Shown in pieces: positions 53,553 to 62,961 of a stretch of 64,000 nt of DNA. Under the pieces are notes generated by a model. The model had not been told where the DNA came from. It saw only the letters and a program-made list of their open reading frames with translations, and did no database searches. This stretch comes from Spirosoma endbachense (lineage in GTDB: Bacteria > Bacteroidota > Bacteroidia > Cytophagales > Spirosomataceae). A program made the position numbers and the translations under genes. The stretch lies in NCBI RefSeq assembly GCF_010233585.1, contig NZ_CP045997.1:1002522-1066521 (forward strand), read 5' to 3'. Position 1 is the stretch's first letter; the number at the start of each line of letters is the position of its first letter.

Positions 53553-55847
53553 TCATTTCCGGCTCTGCCGTAACAGATCGCGTTCTTTGATCAATTCGTC
53601 CCAGGTCCAGGGCTTTGTGCGGCTAGCCGTTTGTTCCCGGATTTTTTTGACCTGCTCCGGTTTCACCAACACGAAGTTATTCATATAGCCCGACGACATT
53701 TCCGGGAAGCTCTGCATGCCCAACTCCAACCGGACATACGTAAGGACCGATGCAATCCATTCATCACTGTTGGTGCCCATGGGCGGCATTAGTTCATGGT
53801 ACGTAACACCCTCAACAGGCCCAGTCAGCCCTTGAAGCAGGATCTTGATCACTTCGTCGCGATTTTCCAGTAATTTGAATTTCCCGGCCAGATGGGGAGC
53901 AATTTTCGTAGGCGTTCCCTGCCCCTGCGATCCGTGGCAGGTGGCACAGAGCGCCGTAAAAATCTGAGCACCTTCCCGCACCAGTTGCCGATCGGCTGGG
54001 TTCAACGCTGCCAATCGACTACTGCCGATTTTTCGGGTCTCTTCCGCTTTTTTCAACGTACGCTCAATGCCTGTCAGTACTATATTATCGGCATGACCGG
54101 TCAGAACAGATTGTACGATAGCTTTGGCTTTATCGGCTTTGCTATACGAAAGTGATAACACCAGTTGAGAAAGAACATCGTAGCTCTCGTCGTTTTTTAG
54201 CGACTCCAGCTTGTCGAGCAGTTGACCATCATTCTTTTTGAGCCAGGGTTCACTAAGCCACACCGCTGTTTTTCGCACCTCCGAAACAGGATCGTTCAGT
54301 GTGGCCAGGATGATCGGTTTGTCAATGGCGTCGAGACCCTCCAGCGTCCAAAGCGCATGCATACGGGTAATGGTCGATGGTTTTTCGGTTAATGGACCTT
54401 TTTCGCCCAGAGCAATTTGCCTGAGCGATGCGATCACGGATTTGTCGTTTCGGACAATGATTTCTTTTTGGGCATTGTCTCGCCACCAGCCATTCGGATG
54501 TGCCAGGTAGGTGATCAGTTTTCGGGTCGGGTCGCTCAATAGGTTGGGAGCGGGTCCGGGCTTCAGGCTGTCGTAGACCAGGCGATAAATCCGGCCCCGT
54601 TGAACGTTCTTATCCAGCCCTTTGGTCATGATCTGGTCGTAGAGGTAACTGCCCGGCTGAGCCCAGGTCGATTCCTGAATGATGCCCCGGTACATATCCA
54701 GGATATATAGACAGCCATCCGGCCCCGTATAGGTGTTGATGGGCCGAAAATTCATATCGGTCGATGAGATAAACTCGTCCTGATGATAGGCATTAGACAG
54801 CAGAACTTTCCCGTCTTTGTGCTGAATATTAGCCCGTCGAATAACTCTGGCAACGGGCTCGGCTACGATATAATCACCGAAAATACTGTTTGGGAGCCGG
54901 TCTCCCCGGAAAACAGACTGTCCGCAGATGGAGGTAAAATCGGCCATGGTACTATCGGGACGAAGGGTTTTTGGGCCACCGTTCACATCGGGCGTTTTGA
55001 TTGCCGACCAGACATGGTTAAAGCCCTCCTCAAAGGCATCCGGAAAATCAAGCTGCCCATAGGCCGGATTGATCTGGAAGCCCGAAGCTGCGATTCCGGC
55101 AGCCGCCCGGCTGAAAAATACCCGCCCGTAATCGTCATGAGTCAGGCCCCATTGGCCAGCGGCATTCGGCAGAGTATCGGCTTTCAATATGCCATTTTTG
55201 TACCGATAGCGAATCGGATCGATGGTTTCATAAATCCAGTTATCCAGATTCCAGTCCAGACCGCTCCGCTGGTGTTCTACATTGCCAAATGCCTTCCGTT
55301 TACTCTGAAACACGGGTCTTTTTTTATCGGCTTTGCCATCGCCGTTGGTGTCCCGATAGGCATAGATGTTGTAGGAATCCGTTTCGTTGACCAGTAGCTC
55401 ATGGCCGACAGTCAGAATGGCGCGAGGCATCAATAAATGATCGATAAACACTGAACGCTTATCCATTTTGCCGTCGCCATTGGTATCTTCCAGGAGTATG
55501 ATCCGGCTTCGAGGCTGACTTTGGCCCGTGGCCAGTACAGTTTGCATGTAGGTTTCCATCTGCGCCACATACAAGCGGGCGTTGCCATCCCAGGCCAGGG
55601 CCACCGGCTCTGAAATCATCGGTTCACTGGCCACCAGTTCAAGGTGATAGCCTTTGGGTAGCCGGAACGTTTTCATGCTTTCCTGCGGAGAAAGCGGAAC
55701 GGTCGATGGGGTTTGACTCACCGTACGGGGTGTTTCGAACGGGTCCTCCTGCGACTGGGTATTGATACGATCCGAATACCGGGCAGCAGAAAGGCACAAT
55801 ACCGAAATGAGAAGACTACTGGCAGCAATCCAGAAATTACGTTTCAT
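53553..55847 (-). CDS. PVC-type cytochrome c domain protein with beta-propeller dehydrogenase domain
   Basis: A 764-residue exported protein. The N-terminal signal (ASSLLISVLCLSAA) precedes a six-bladed propeller resembling L-sorbosone or glucose dehydrogenase (GYHLELVASEPMISEPVALA, NVEHQRSGLDWNLDNWIYET). HEAT-like repeats follow (about 470-600). A cytochrome c domain contains Cys634-Ala-Thr-Cys-His638, with Met687 or Met690 in LMPPMG as axial ligand. Such proteins are common in Planctomycetes and Bacteroidota glycan loci and are presumed sugar dehydrogenases. It is last in the sigma/FecR/SusCD run, after DUF1080. Confidence 0.88.
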   Translation of the reverse strand: MKRNFWIAASSLLISVLCLSAARYSDRINTQSQEDPFETPRTVSQTPSTVPLSPQESMKTFRLPKGYHLELVASEPMISEPVALAWDGNARLYVAQMETYMQTVLATGQSQPRSRIILLEDTNGDGKMDKRSVFIDHLLMPRAILTVGHELLVNETDSYNIYAYRDTNGDGKADKKRPVFQSKRKAFGNVEHQRSGLDWNLDNWIYETIDPIRYRYKNGILKADTLPNAAGQWGLTHDDYGRVFFSRAAAGIAASGFQINPAYGQLDFPDAFEEGFNHVWSAIKTPDVNGGPKTLRPDSTMADFTSICGQSVFRGDRLPNSIFGDYIVAEPVARVIRRANIQHKDGKVLLSNAYHQDEFISSTDMNFRPINTYTGPDGCLYILDMYRGIIQESTWAQPGSYLYDQIMTKGLDKNVQRGRIYRLVYDSLKPGPAPNLLSDPTRKLITYLAHPNGWWRDNAQKEIIVRNDKSVIASLRQIALGEKGPLTEKPSTITRMHALWTLEGLDAIDKPIILATLNDPVSEVRKTAVWLSEPWLKKNDGQLLDKLESLKNDESYDVLSQLVLSLSYSKADKAKAIVQSVLTGHADNIVLTGIERTLKKAEETRKIGSSRLAALNPADRQLVREGAQIFTALCATCHGSQGQGTPTKIAPHLAGKFKLLENRDEVIKILLQGLTGPVEGVTYHELMPPMGTNSDEWIASVLTYVRLELGMQSFPEMSSGYMNNFVLVKPEQVKKIREQTASRTKPWTWDELIKERDLLRQSRK

Positions 55848-55889
55848 ACTATTCTAGTGGTCAAGGTTGTAGACGTAGTTTTTTGGGCA

Positions 55890-56010
55890 GGATTTGTGGT
55901 GTCGGTTTCTTAAAACCAATAGAGCGAGGTTTTTCAAAACCTACTATTCGTACTAATAGGTTTTCAGAAACCTCGCGGTGTCAGATGCTCACATCTGACA
56001 CCACAAATCC
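55890..56010. repeat. Nested palindromic element with 14-bp terminal inverted repeats
   Basis: The ends GGATTTGTGGTGTC (55890-55903) and GACACCACAAATCC (55997-56010) are perfect inverted repeats. Inside are GTGTCGGTTTCTTAAAACC (55899-55917), shared with the 19567 palindrome, an interrupted palindrome (about 55925-55975, GAGGTTTTT at one side, AAACCTC at the other) and a perfect 11-bp hairpin (55977-55987 and 55992-56002, CTCA loop). The element fills almost the whole gap between two same-strand genes and ends 1 bp from the DUF1080 stop codon. It looks like a MITE- or BIME-like mobile palindrome. Confidence 0.7.
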
Positions 56011-56011
56011 A

Positions 56012-56650
56012 TTAAGGAAGTTCTTCGAGTGTAATCTCTTTATAAGCAACCTGCGTTATGCCAGCTCCGTGAATCTGCAGACCAATCAAGCCCGATTGTG
56101 GAATGGTTTCGTCCGACTCGGTATACTCGACCGTTTGATGACCATTGACGTACAGGCGGATACGGCGATTTTCGGCCCGGATTTCGTACGTATTCCAGTC
56201 GTCAATTTTCACCCATTTAGCAAGTTGGACGGAATCGGGTTGGACCAGCGTTACCTTCCGGCGTGATTCATCGTACAGGCTTCCCCAGTATTTGGGCCCC
56301 CAATCGGCCTGATAGCCAATCATTTCGTAGGGTGGGTTCGTGAGCCGTTTGCTGCGAAACTGTATACCCGCATTAACAAATCCTTTCGTGCCCATCAGTC
56401 TGACTTTTAGCCGCATCACAAAGTTGGCGTAGCTGCGGGTAGTGCACAGGAAATCGTTGTGTGGGGCCATCTGGCCGGGTTGTCCGGCGGCAATGGTACC
56501 GTTTTCAATCCGCCAGGTGTTTACGGTGTCGCCTTCCCAACCCCGAAAGGTTTTGCCATCAAAAAGGGAAACATTTCTTTTGGAAGGAACAGGCAAGAAG
56601 CCCACGAGAAACAGGGTAGCAATCGCGGAAACAAACAGAAAAGTTTTCAT
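56012..56650 (-). CDS. DUF1080 (3-keto-disaccharide hydrolase-like) protein
   Basis: A 212-residue exported protein with a signal peptide (LFVSAIATLFLVGFL). It is a single concanavalin-like DUF1080 domain: SLFDGKTFRGWEGDTVNTWR, IENGTIAAGQ, FVMRLKVRLMGTKGFVNAGIQFRSK, and NRRIRLYVNGHQTVEYTE. Some DUF1080 proteins hydrolyse 3-keto glycosides after a dehydrogenase has oxidised the sugar. Its neighbours, a PVC-type cytochrome protein and SusC/D, fit such a role, which is inference. It follows susD by 66 bp containing a hairpin. Confidence 0.9.
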   Translation of the reverse strand: MKTFLFVSAIATLFLVGFLPVPSKRNVSLFDGKTFRGWEGDTVNTWRIENGTIAAGQPGQMAPHNDFLCTTRSYANFVMRLKVRLMGTKGFVNAGIQFRSKRLTNPPYEMIGYQADWGPKYWGSLYDESRRKVTLVQPDSVQLAKWVKIDDWNTYEIRAENRRIRLYVNGHQTVEYTESDETIPQSGLIGLQIHGAGITQVAYKEITLEELP

Positions 56651-56671
56651 AAGTGTAAACGAAATGATCGG

Positions 56672-56708
56672 AACCCGTATCGCCCTTTAACCAAACGCGA
56701 TACGGGTT
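56672..56708. terminator. 12-bp hairpin after susD
   Basis: AACCCGTATCGC (56672-56683) and GCGATACGGGTT (56697-56708) with a 13-nt loop. It separates susD from the DUF1080 gene on minus and could reduce downstream expression or protect the susCD message. Confidence 0.55.
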
Positions 56709-56716
56709 AACTCAAG

Positions 56717-58225
56717 TCAATACCCTGGATTCTGCTTCAGGTCAGGATTGGTAATGATTTCACTCACCGGAATCGGATAAAGCAGGTCCCGGTCCGTAAC
56801 GTTAAAAGCGGTGGCAATAGGTGCGCTACCCGCCGGATAGTAATACGCCTGCGGATTAGCCTTGATTTTAGCAGCTTTGGCGGTCATTACCTGAACAGCC
56901 AGTCCGCTTCGTACCAGATCGTGCCAGCGTTTATTCTCAAAAGCCAGCTCGATCTGACGTTCCTTCAGAATACTGGCCCGCATATCAGCCTGACTACCAC
57001 CGGTCAACGGCGGTAAGCCCGCCCGCGCCCGTACCTGATTCAGATAGCCAGCAGCATCCGCCTGCCGGCCTTGCTCGTTGGTGGATTCAGCCAGCATTAA
57101 CAGGACTTCGGCATACCGGTAGATCGGTCCATTATCAGCCGTTTGTCCATAAACGGCGTGTGGATGCAGGTATTTTTTGATGTAGGGCGTACGGTTATAC
57201 GACGTTATTCCGATCAGGGGTGAGGGGCCCGTATAGAAGCCGATGGACGCCGAAAACCGCTGGTCTTTAAGCGTATCTTCATATACCTTTAGTAAATCGG
57301 GCGTCGGCACATTGTAGCCGCCGTAATTCTGTTGCGATGCGGGCTTTACACCCGTGAGGATCGACGGGTCTGCCAGGATGGGGATAAACAGATAAGGCAG
57401 TGCGTTATAGATTGCCTGCGATGTTCCCTCGGCATATTGCACATCGAAAATTAGCTCGCTGTTGCCTTTGTTGGTCGGCTTAAAAATATCCGCATAGCTG
57501 GGCAAGAGTTTGTACCCAAGTGTTGTCACTGTTTTCAGCGCTGCTTCGGCATCAGCCCAGGATTTTTGGTTGATATAAGCATCGGCCAGGAGCGTATAAG
57601 CTGCCCCCGACGTGGCCCGGCCTGGAGCCGAGGCTTTGGCGGGTAAGAGTTTGGCGGCTGCTGCGGCATCAATAATTAGCTGCTTATAGACGTCGGCGGC
57701 TTCTGCTCTTGCTTTAAAGGTATCTTTATAGCCCGTGGCTGGTTCCAGAAATAGCGGAACACCGCCGAAATTCTTTACCAGATCGAAATACGCAAAGGCC
57801 CGCAAAAAAAGCGCCTGTCCTTTCAGGTTCGATTTGACAGCTTCATCGAAACTGGCGGCATCAATTGTTTTTAGTACCTGATTGGCCCGGGCTATAATCA
57901 GATAACAATTCGTCCACTTGCCAGCCGTATAGGTGTTGTTTGTTTCAATCGTAAACGTTGCCGGGTCTTCCTGCGGCTTTCCGCCACGCTGGGCAACATT
58001 ATAAATAAAGAACGTATTGTCGGAACGCATCTCGTTCAGAATCCAATCCTGATTGTAAATCCCCTGGAGGGGAGCGTAAATACCTCCGACCGCCTGTTCA
58101 AAGTCTGCCTGCGACTTGTAGAAACTATCTGAAGTCAACGACGTTTCCGGGATAACATCCAGAAAGTTACGGCAGGCACTGAGCGAAAGAAACAGGACAC
58201 TTATGGCTATGAGTTTGATTTTCAT
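56717..58225 (-). CDS. SusD/RagB outer-membrane nutrient-binding lipoprotein
   Basis: A 502-residue SusD family protein: lipoprotein signal AISVLFLSLSAC, then SLTSDSFYKSQADFEQAV, NSNLKGQALFLRAFAYFDL-type TPR segments, GRATSGAAYTLLADAYINQK, and the family C-terminus ERQIELAFENKRWHDLVRSG ending in ITNPDLKQNPGY. It begins 13 bp after the susC stop in the transcript and serves that transporter. Only moderate likeness to the other SusD in this window, so a different glycan is likely. Confidence 0.93.
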   Translation of the reverse strand: MKIKLIAISVLFLSLSACRNFLDVIPETSLTSDSFYKSQADFEQAVGGIYAPLQGIYNQDWILNEMRSDNTFFIYNVAQRGGKPQEDPATFTIETNNTYTAGKWTNCYLIIARANQVLKTIDAASFDEAVKSNLKGQALFLRAFAYFDLVKNFGGVPLFLEPATGYKDTFKARAEAADVYKQLIIDAAAAAKLLPAKASAPGRATSGAAYTLLADAYINQKSWADAEAALKTVTTLGYKLLPSYADIFKPTNKGNSELIFDVQYAEGTSQAIYNALPYLFIPILADPSILTGVKPASQQNYGGYNVPTPDLLKVYEDTLKDQRFSASIGFYTGPSPLIGITSYNRTPYIKKYLHPHAVYGQTADNGPIYRYAEVLLMLAESTNEQGRQADAAGYLNQVRARAGLPPLTGGSQADMRASILKERQIELAFENKRWHDLVRSGLAVQVMTAKAAKIKANPQAYYYPAGSAPIATAFNVTDRDLLYPIPVSEIITNPDLKQNPGY

Positions 58226-58238
58226 GACGACTCCTTAT

Positions 58239-61200
58239 TTAAAAACCAATATTTACTCCAAAACTGACCGTGCGGGGAACGGGGTACGATCCTTCGTCGA
58301 CACCCGGCGAACTGCCGCTCGATACATTCCGCGTGTTCACTTCCGGATTTCCCGGATAGCTGGTAATCAGCCAGGCATTCTGGATGCTGCTGTATACTCG
58401 CAGGCTCCGGATGGTTTTTATTTTTAGCGGAAGGGTGTAGCCCAGGGTAATGTTCTTGAACGACAGGAAGCTGCCGTCTTTGAGGTAGCGGGTACTCCAG
58501 CGGTCGCGTTCCAGGTAAGTAGTTCCCTGTTGCACACTGCCGTATTTGCCAGCACCGGGTTCGGTGGGTGATTTCCAGCGGTCTTTTACTTCTTCCAGCA
58601 CGTTAAACGGACCATCAAGATTGGTCAGCCAGTTTTCATAGTGGGCCAGAATCTGGTTCCCATAATTCCCCGTAATCGTTAGACCCAGATCAAAATTTCG
58701 GAAATTGAGTTGATTAGTCAGGCCAAAGATAAATTTGGGCCAGGGCGTTCCGGTTGTGGTATAATCTTCGGGGAATGTAATCTTGCCATCACCATTGAGA
58801 TCCCTGAACTTGATGGTTCCTACCTGCGAGTCAGTGTATTTGGGCGAATTGTCGAAATCCTGCTGATTTTTATAAACGCCATCCCAGACGGCTCCGTAGA
58901 ACAACCCAACGGGCGAACCAACCTGCGAGATATGGCTGTAAAACCCATAATTGACCATGCCCTGATAGATTGCATTGGTTTTTTCGGTCGATAGTTTATC
59001 GACCCGATTCCGGTCGAATGACAGATTGAGGGTCGTCGTCCAGGTGAACCGGCTGTTACGGATATTGGTCGTATTAAGACCAATTTCGTGTCCCCAGAAT
59101 TTCAGTTCACCAATATTGGTTTGAATGCTACTAAACCCCGACGACACGGGAACCGAAACGTTATAGAGCAGGTCACTGGAGGTGGTACGGTAATAGTTAT
59201 ACGTCAACTGAATCCGATCGTTCAACAGATACACATCGGCCCCGATGTTAAACTGCTTTTTGCGTTCCCAGCCCAGGTCATTGTCGCCCAGATTATTGGC
59301 CGCTCTACCCTGAAAAAGTGTATTGCCGAAGTCGTAGTAGACCGGGCCAACCGTCGACCGGAAGGAGTAGTTACCAATCTCGAAGTTACCCGTGATGCCG
59401 TAACTAGCCCGTAGCTTTAAAAAGGAAACAGGCGTTACGCGCCAGAAATTCTCTTTTGAAACAATCCAGCCCACCGAAGCCGATGGGAAATTGCCCCAGC
59501 GATTGTTGGGGCCAAAACGCGACGAACCATCGCGACGAACCGATGCCGTGAAGAGGTATTTACTTTTATAATTGTAATTTAGTCGGGCCAGAAACGACAG
59601 CAGGGCCCATTTCTGTACGTCGCTGGTAACAACAGCTCGTCCGGCTGCACTAACTGCCTGCACTTTATCATCGGTATAATTGGTTGCCGTGATCAGGTTG
59701 TTCTCGCTCCGAAACTGCTGAGCCGTGAAATCGACCAGCGCATCGATACTATGACCGTTAAATTCGTTCTGGTATGTTAGTGAATTCTCATTCACCCAGT
59801 TATACATCCGGGTCGTATTATCTGAGCCACTCGGAATGCGGGGCGGAGGAGTGAACAAAACGCCTATGGTGGACGGGTTAAACTGGAATATGTTGTTGTT
59901 GCTTAGCTGAATATTAGCCGTTGTTTTGGCCTTTAAGCCTTTTATGATCTCGTATTCAACGTAGGCATTCGAAAGCAGCCCCTGCGTTTTGTTCTTATAC
60001 ACTTTTTCCTGGGCAACCCGTAGCCAGTTTGGGTTGCCAAATGAAGCTGGATCCGAAGCGGTCAGCGCCAGACTCCCATCGGCATTGTAAGGACTGGCCA
60101 ATGGACTCGTTGCCAGCGCTCCGGATATGATATTTTCGGTGCCATACGGCCCACCATCGGTGGCAAAATTGGTATTGTAGGAGTAGTTGGGCGCCAGATT
60201 GAAACCGATTTTGATTTTATCGCTGGGCGTAAACAGGGTATTTATCCGCAGCGAAAGCCGTTGAAAACCTGTTCCAATCACTACCCCGTCCTCTTTAAAA
60301 TAGCCACCAGTAACGGAGGTAAGGAAGTTTTTCGCGCCGGAACGAAGGCTAAGATTATAACTCTGAACCGGTGCGGTTCGGGTAACAACATCAAACCAGT
60401 TGGTGCCTTTTCCGGCGTATTGCGCCGGATTCTGGAAAGCCGGATTCACGGCTCTGCCATTCGATTCGGCAATTTCCTTCTGAAACTGGGCATACTCCTC
60501 CGCGTTCATCATTTTCAGCTTCCGGGCGTTGGGAATCGTTTCAAAGCCATAGTACGAGCTAAAGTCGATTTGTGTTTTGCCCGCTTTAGCTGTTTTCGTC
60601 TGAATCAGTACGACCCCATTCCCTGCCCGCGATCCGTAGAGCGACGAGGAAGCTGCGTCTTTCAACACGCTGATGCTTTCAATTTCGGCCGGATTGATCG
60701 AATTGATATCACCGGTAATCGGCATTCCATCGACAACATACAGTGGATTAGCACCAGCGGTAATAGAAACCGAACCCCGAACTTTTATATTCATTCCCTC
60801 GCCGGGCCGTCCGCTCACCTGGTCAATACGTACACCAACCAGTTTACCCTGTAGCATTTGCGCAACCTGCGCAACAGGTGGGTCTTTGAGTTCTTTAGCT
60901 GAAGCAATGGCAATGGCACCGGTGATATCTTCTTTTTGCTGCGTACCATAACCAACCACAACCACTTCATTTAGCGACTTCAGATCGGGAGCCAGTTGCA
61001 CATCCACTGTAGTACGGTTGCCAACGAGCACTTCCTGATTGCTGTAGCCAACAAACGAAAAAACCAGCGTTGTAGTCGCCCTGTTGCCCGGATCATCGGG
61101 AACGACAAGCTTGTAGTTGCCCTGTGCATCGGTGGTGGTGCCGCGCGTAGTACCTTTGAGTACGACACTTACACCCGGCAACCCTTCGCCCGTTTCGCTG

Positions 61201-61640
61201 GTGACAACCCCGGTGATGGTTAGGTCGACAGACTCAGCGGACGCTGAATAAGGAGCGGGGTCCAGATCGCCAACGTCCTCTGTTGTTGGTCCACGTACAA
61301 TGGCAATCTGGCTACCCGTAACCACATATCGAAGTTGCAGCGGTTTCAATAGTCGTTCGAGCACAATGGCCAGTTTTTCTTCTGAGGCCGACAATGAAAC
61401 CTTCCGGTCGATCTGGACAATCTGCCGGCTATATACGAACTTGACATGGGCGGTTTTTTCCAGCGTCAGCAGAGCCTGCCGGATCGTGTTATTATCGAGC
61501 CGAAGGCTGATCCGTTGCTCCAGAAGCTCCTGGCCCTTAGCTGCCAGCACCCCATTCGCCAACGCAACCGTAAGCAACAACTGGAGTAGCGAAATTCGCA
61601 TAAGCATCCGAATCGTTTCGTGGTTTGTAAACTTGTACAT
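58239..61640 (-). CDS. SusC/RagA TonB-dependent transporter with STN signalling domain
   Basis: A 1133-residue outer-membrane receptor. After the signal peptide (LLQLLLTVALANGVLA) an STN domain spans about 40-115 (QRISLRLDNNTIRQALLTLE, QLRYVVTGSQIAIVRG), which contacts the FecR periplasmic part. A carboxypeptidase-regulatory-like domain follows (about 140-225), then plug (NEVVVVGYGTQQKEDITGAI, ANPLYVVDGMPI) and barrel ending FGVNIGF. The STN domain with sigma and FecR genes just upstream means cell-surface signalling: substrate binding would free the sigma factor. Confidence 0.95.
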   Translation of the reverse strand: MYKFTNHETIRMLMRISLLQLLLTVALANGVLAAKGQELLEQRISLRLDNNTIRQALLTLEKTAHVKFVYSRQIVQIDRKVSLSASEEKLAIVLERLLKPLQLRYVVTGSQIAIVRGPTTEDVGDLDPAPYSASAESVDLTITGVVTSETGEGLPGVSVVLKGTTRGTTTDAQGNYKLVVPDDPGNRATTTLVFSFVGYSNQEVLVGNRTTVDVQLAPDLKSLNEVVVVGYGTQQKEDITGAIAIASAKELKDPPVAQVAQMLQGKLVGVRIDQVSGRPGEGMNIKVRGSVSITAGANPLYVVDGMPITGDINSINPAEIESISVLKDAASSSLYGSRAGNGVVLIQTKTAKAGKTQIDFSSYYGFETIPNARKLKMMNAEEYAQFQKEIAESNGRAVNPAFQNPAQYAGKGTNWFDVVTRTAPVQSYNLSLRSGAKNFLTSVTGGYFKEDGVVIGTGFQRLSLRINTLFTPSDKIKIGFNLAPNYSYNTNFATDGGPYGTENIISGALATSPLASPYNADGSLALTASDPASFGNPNWLRVAQEKVYKNKTQGLLSNAYVEYEIIKGLKAKTTANIQLSNNNIFQFNPSTIGVLFTPPPRIPSGSDNTTRMYNWVNENSLTYQNEFNGHSIDALVDFTAQQFRSENNLITATNYTDDKVQAVSAAGRAVVTSDVQKWALLSFLARLNYNYKSKYLFTASVRRDGSSRFGPNNRWGNFPSASVGWIVSKENFWRVTPVSFLKLRASYGITGNFEIGNYSFRSTVGPVYYDFGNTLFQGRAANNLGDNDLGWERKKQFNIGADVYLLNDRIQLTYNYYRTTSSDLLYNVSVPVSSGFSSIQTNIGELKFWGHEIGLNTTNIRNSRFTWTTTLNLSFDRNRVDKLSTEKTNAIYQGMVNYGFYSHISQVGSPVGLFYGAVWDGVYKNQQDFDNSPKYTDSQVGTIKFRDLNGDGKITFPEDYTTTGTPWPKFIFGLTNQLNFRNFDLGLTITGNYGNQILAHYENWLTNLDGPFNVLEEVKDRWKSPTEPGAGKYGSVQQGTTYLERDRWSTRYLKDGSFLSFKNITLGYTLPLKIKTIRSLRVYSSIQNAWLITSYPGNPEVNTRNVSSGSSPGVDEGSYPVPRTVSFGVNIGF

Positions 61641-61684
61641 AACTTGTGGTAGGTTTAGTTATTCCGGGCAAAGGAGTAGCTACA

Positions 61685-61754
61685 CCGATCGGCGGTGGCC
61701 CGAAATTGCCGCCCGATCGGTCAAATACCCCCGCTATGTTCGCAGCATAGCGGG
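61685..61754. terminator. Double hairpin between fecR and susC
   Basis: Two hairpins in a row: CCGATCGG-type arms at 61685-61692 and 61713-61720, and CCCGCTATG (61730-61738) with CATAGCGGG (61746-61754), followed by T7 on plus. In the minus transcript they lie between fecR and susC. This suggests the regulator pair and susCD are separate transcripts, susCD then being under the sigma factor. Confidence 0.55.
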
Positions 61755-61771
61755 ATTTTTTTAAACTGGAT

Positions 61772-62893
61772 TCAGGAGCAGCCTTTGCTCGTAATGATGA
61801 TGCGTGTATCGACTACTTCATACGATGCGCCAATGGATGCACACAGCAATTGAAGCTGATCATACAGCGAGACACCCGCCAGTGAGGCCGTCAGGGTGCA
61901 ATGCCGTAGGGCCGAAGCATCATAGATGATTTCTACACCATAGGCTTTTTTTAATCGGTCGAAAACGTTTGTAGCGGCTACATCGTCGAAATTGAACGTT
62001 TCCGGACTTTCTGCTACCGGAGCAATAACCAACGGTCTGGGTACCAATTCTTTCTGATAGCTATGCTGACCCGGATCGTAGGTTACCTGTTGATTGGCCG
62101 TTAATACCACGCCCGACACCGGGTTACGGCTCGACGTTCGGGAAGCCGCCCAGGCTTTTTGGTCCATGACCGATACTTTGCCGGATATAACCGACACCCG
62201 CATGTGGGTTTCACCGGGGCGCGCCTGAACGCGGAATCGTGTTCCCAGTACGCGGGTAACCAGGGTGCCACTATACACCAGAAAAGGCCGCTTTCCTTCG
62301 TGAACAACCGAGAACAGCGCATCGCCTTTCAGATACACCTCCCGTTTGTCGGCATCGAACGAGCGCGGATACGATGCCTGACTATGCGCCATCAGCGTCA
62401 TCTGGCTCCCATCGGGTAGGGATAAGACCACCGGTTGAGAGGTGCCATTGACCTGATTAAACCACTGTTCGTCTGAGCGATTTTCCTGACCGGAGAATCG
62501 CTCGGTTTTGGCCAGTTGCATCACTGGCGACTGATGCTGACTAACCCACCAACCCGCACCCAGAACCACGAGTAACAGTGCCGCAGCCAGCCAGCGATAC
62601 TGGTTCAACGATGCCTTAAGCACAACCCAGCGTGAGGAGGTTGGTACGTGGCGGGTCAGTTTAACAATCCGTTCTACTTCCAGAAGTTCCTGCTCGACTG
62701 ATAAGGTATGCGGGCGGTTTTTGAGGGCTTCGGCCATGTCTTTAGCCAGCAGGAGTGTATGTCGTCGGGCAGGATTCTGTTTTTGCCATTCCTCCCAAAA
62801 CTGCCGCGCTTCGGGTTGATCATGTTTTACCCAGGCCAGAAACCAGTTATCGGTCAGAAAATCCTCGACGGTATAGTGTTGATACGTGTTCAT
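61772..62893 (-). CDS. FecR family anti-sigma factor
   Basis: A 373-residue inner-membrane regulator. The cytoplasmic N-terminus (1-95, FLTDNWFLAWVKHDQPEARQ) would bind the sigma factor. One membrane helix lies at about 96-112 (LAAALLLVVLGAGWWV). The FecR domain follows (QVNGTSQPVVLSLPDGSQMT, LKGDALFSVVHEGKRPFLVY, TRVLGTRFRVQARPGE), then the C-terminal DUF4974 domain (ETFNFDDVAATNVFDRLKKA). It is 68 bp after the sigma gene. It would relay a signal from the STN domain of SusC. Confidence 0.93.
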   Translation of the reverse strand: MNTYQHYTVEDFLTDNWFLAWVKHDQPEARQFWEEWQKQNPARRHTLLLAKDMAEALKNRPHTLSVEQELLEVERIVKLTRHVPTSSRWVVLKASLNQYRWLAAALLLVVLGAGWWVSQHQSPVMQLAKTERFSGQENRSDEQWFNQVNGTSQPVVLSLPDGSQMTLMAHSQASYPRSFDADKREVYLKGDALFSVVHEGKRPFLVYSGTLVTRVLGTRFRVQARPGETHMRVSVISGKVSVMDQKAWAASRTSSRNPVSGVVLTANQQVTYDPGQHSYQKELVPRPLVIAPVAESPETFNFDDVAATNVFDRLKKAYGVEIIYDASALRHCTLTASLAGVSLYDQLQLLCASIGASYEVVDTRIIITSKGCS

Positions 62894-62961
62894 AGCGTAT
62901 GAGAGTCAACCATCTCGTTCGTTAATAGGGGCGTTTTGTTGGACAATACTCAGTAGCCAGA

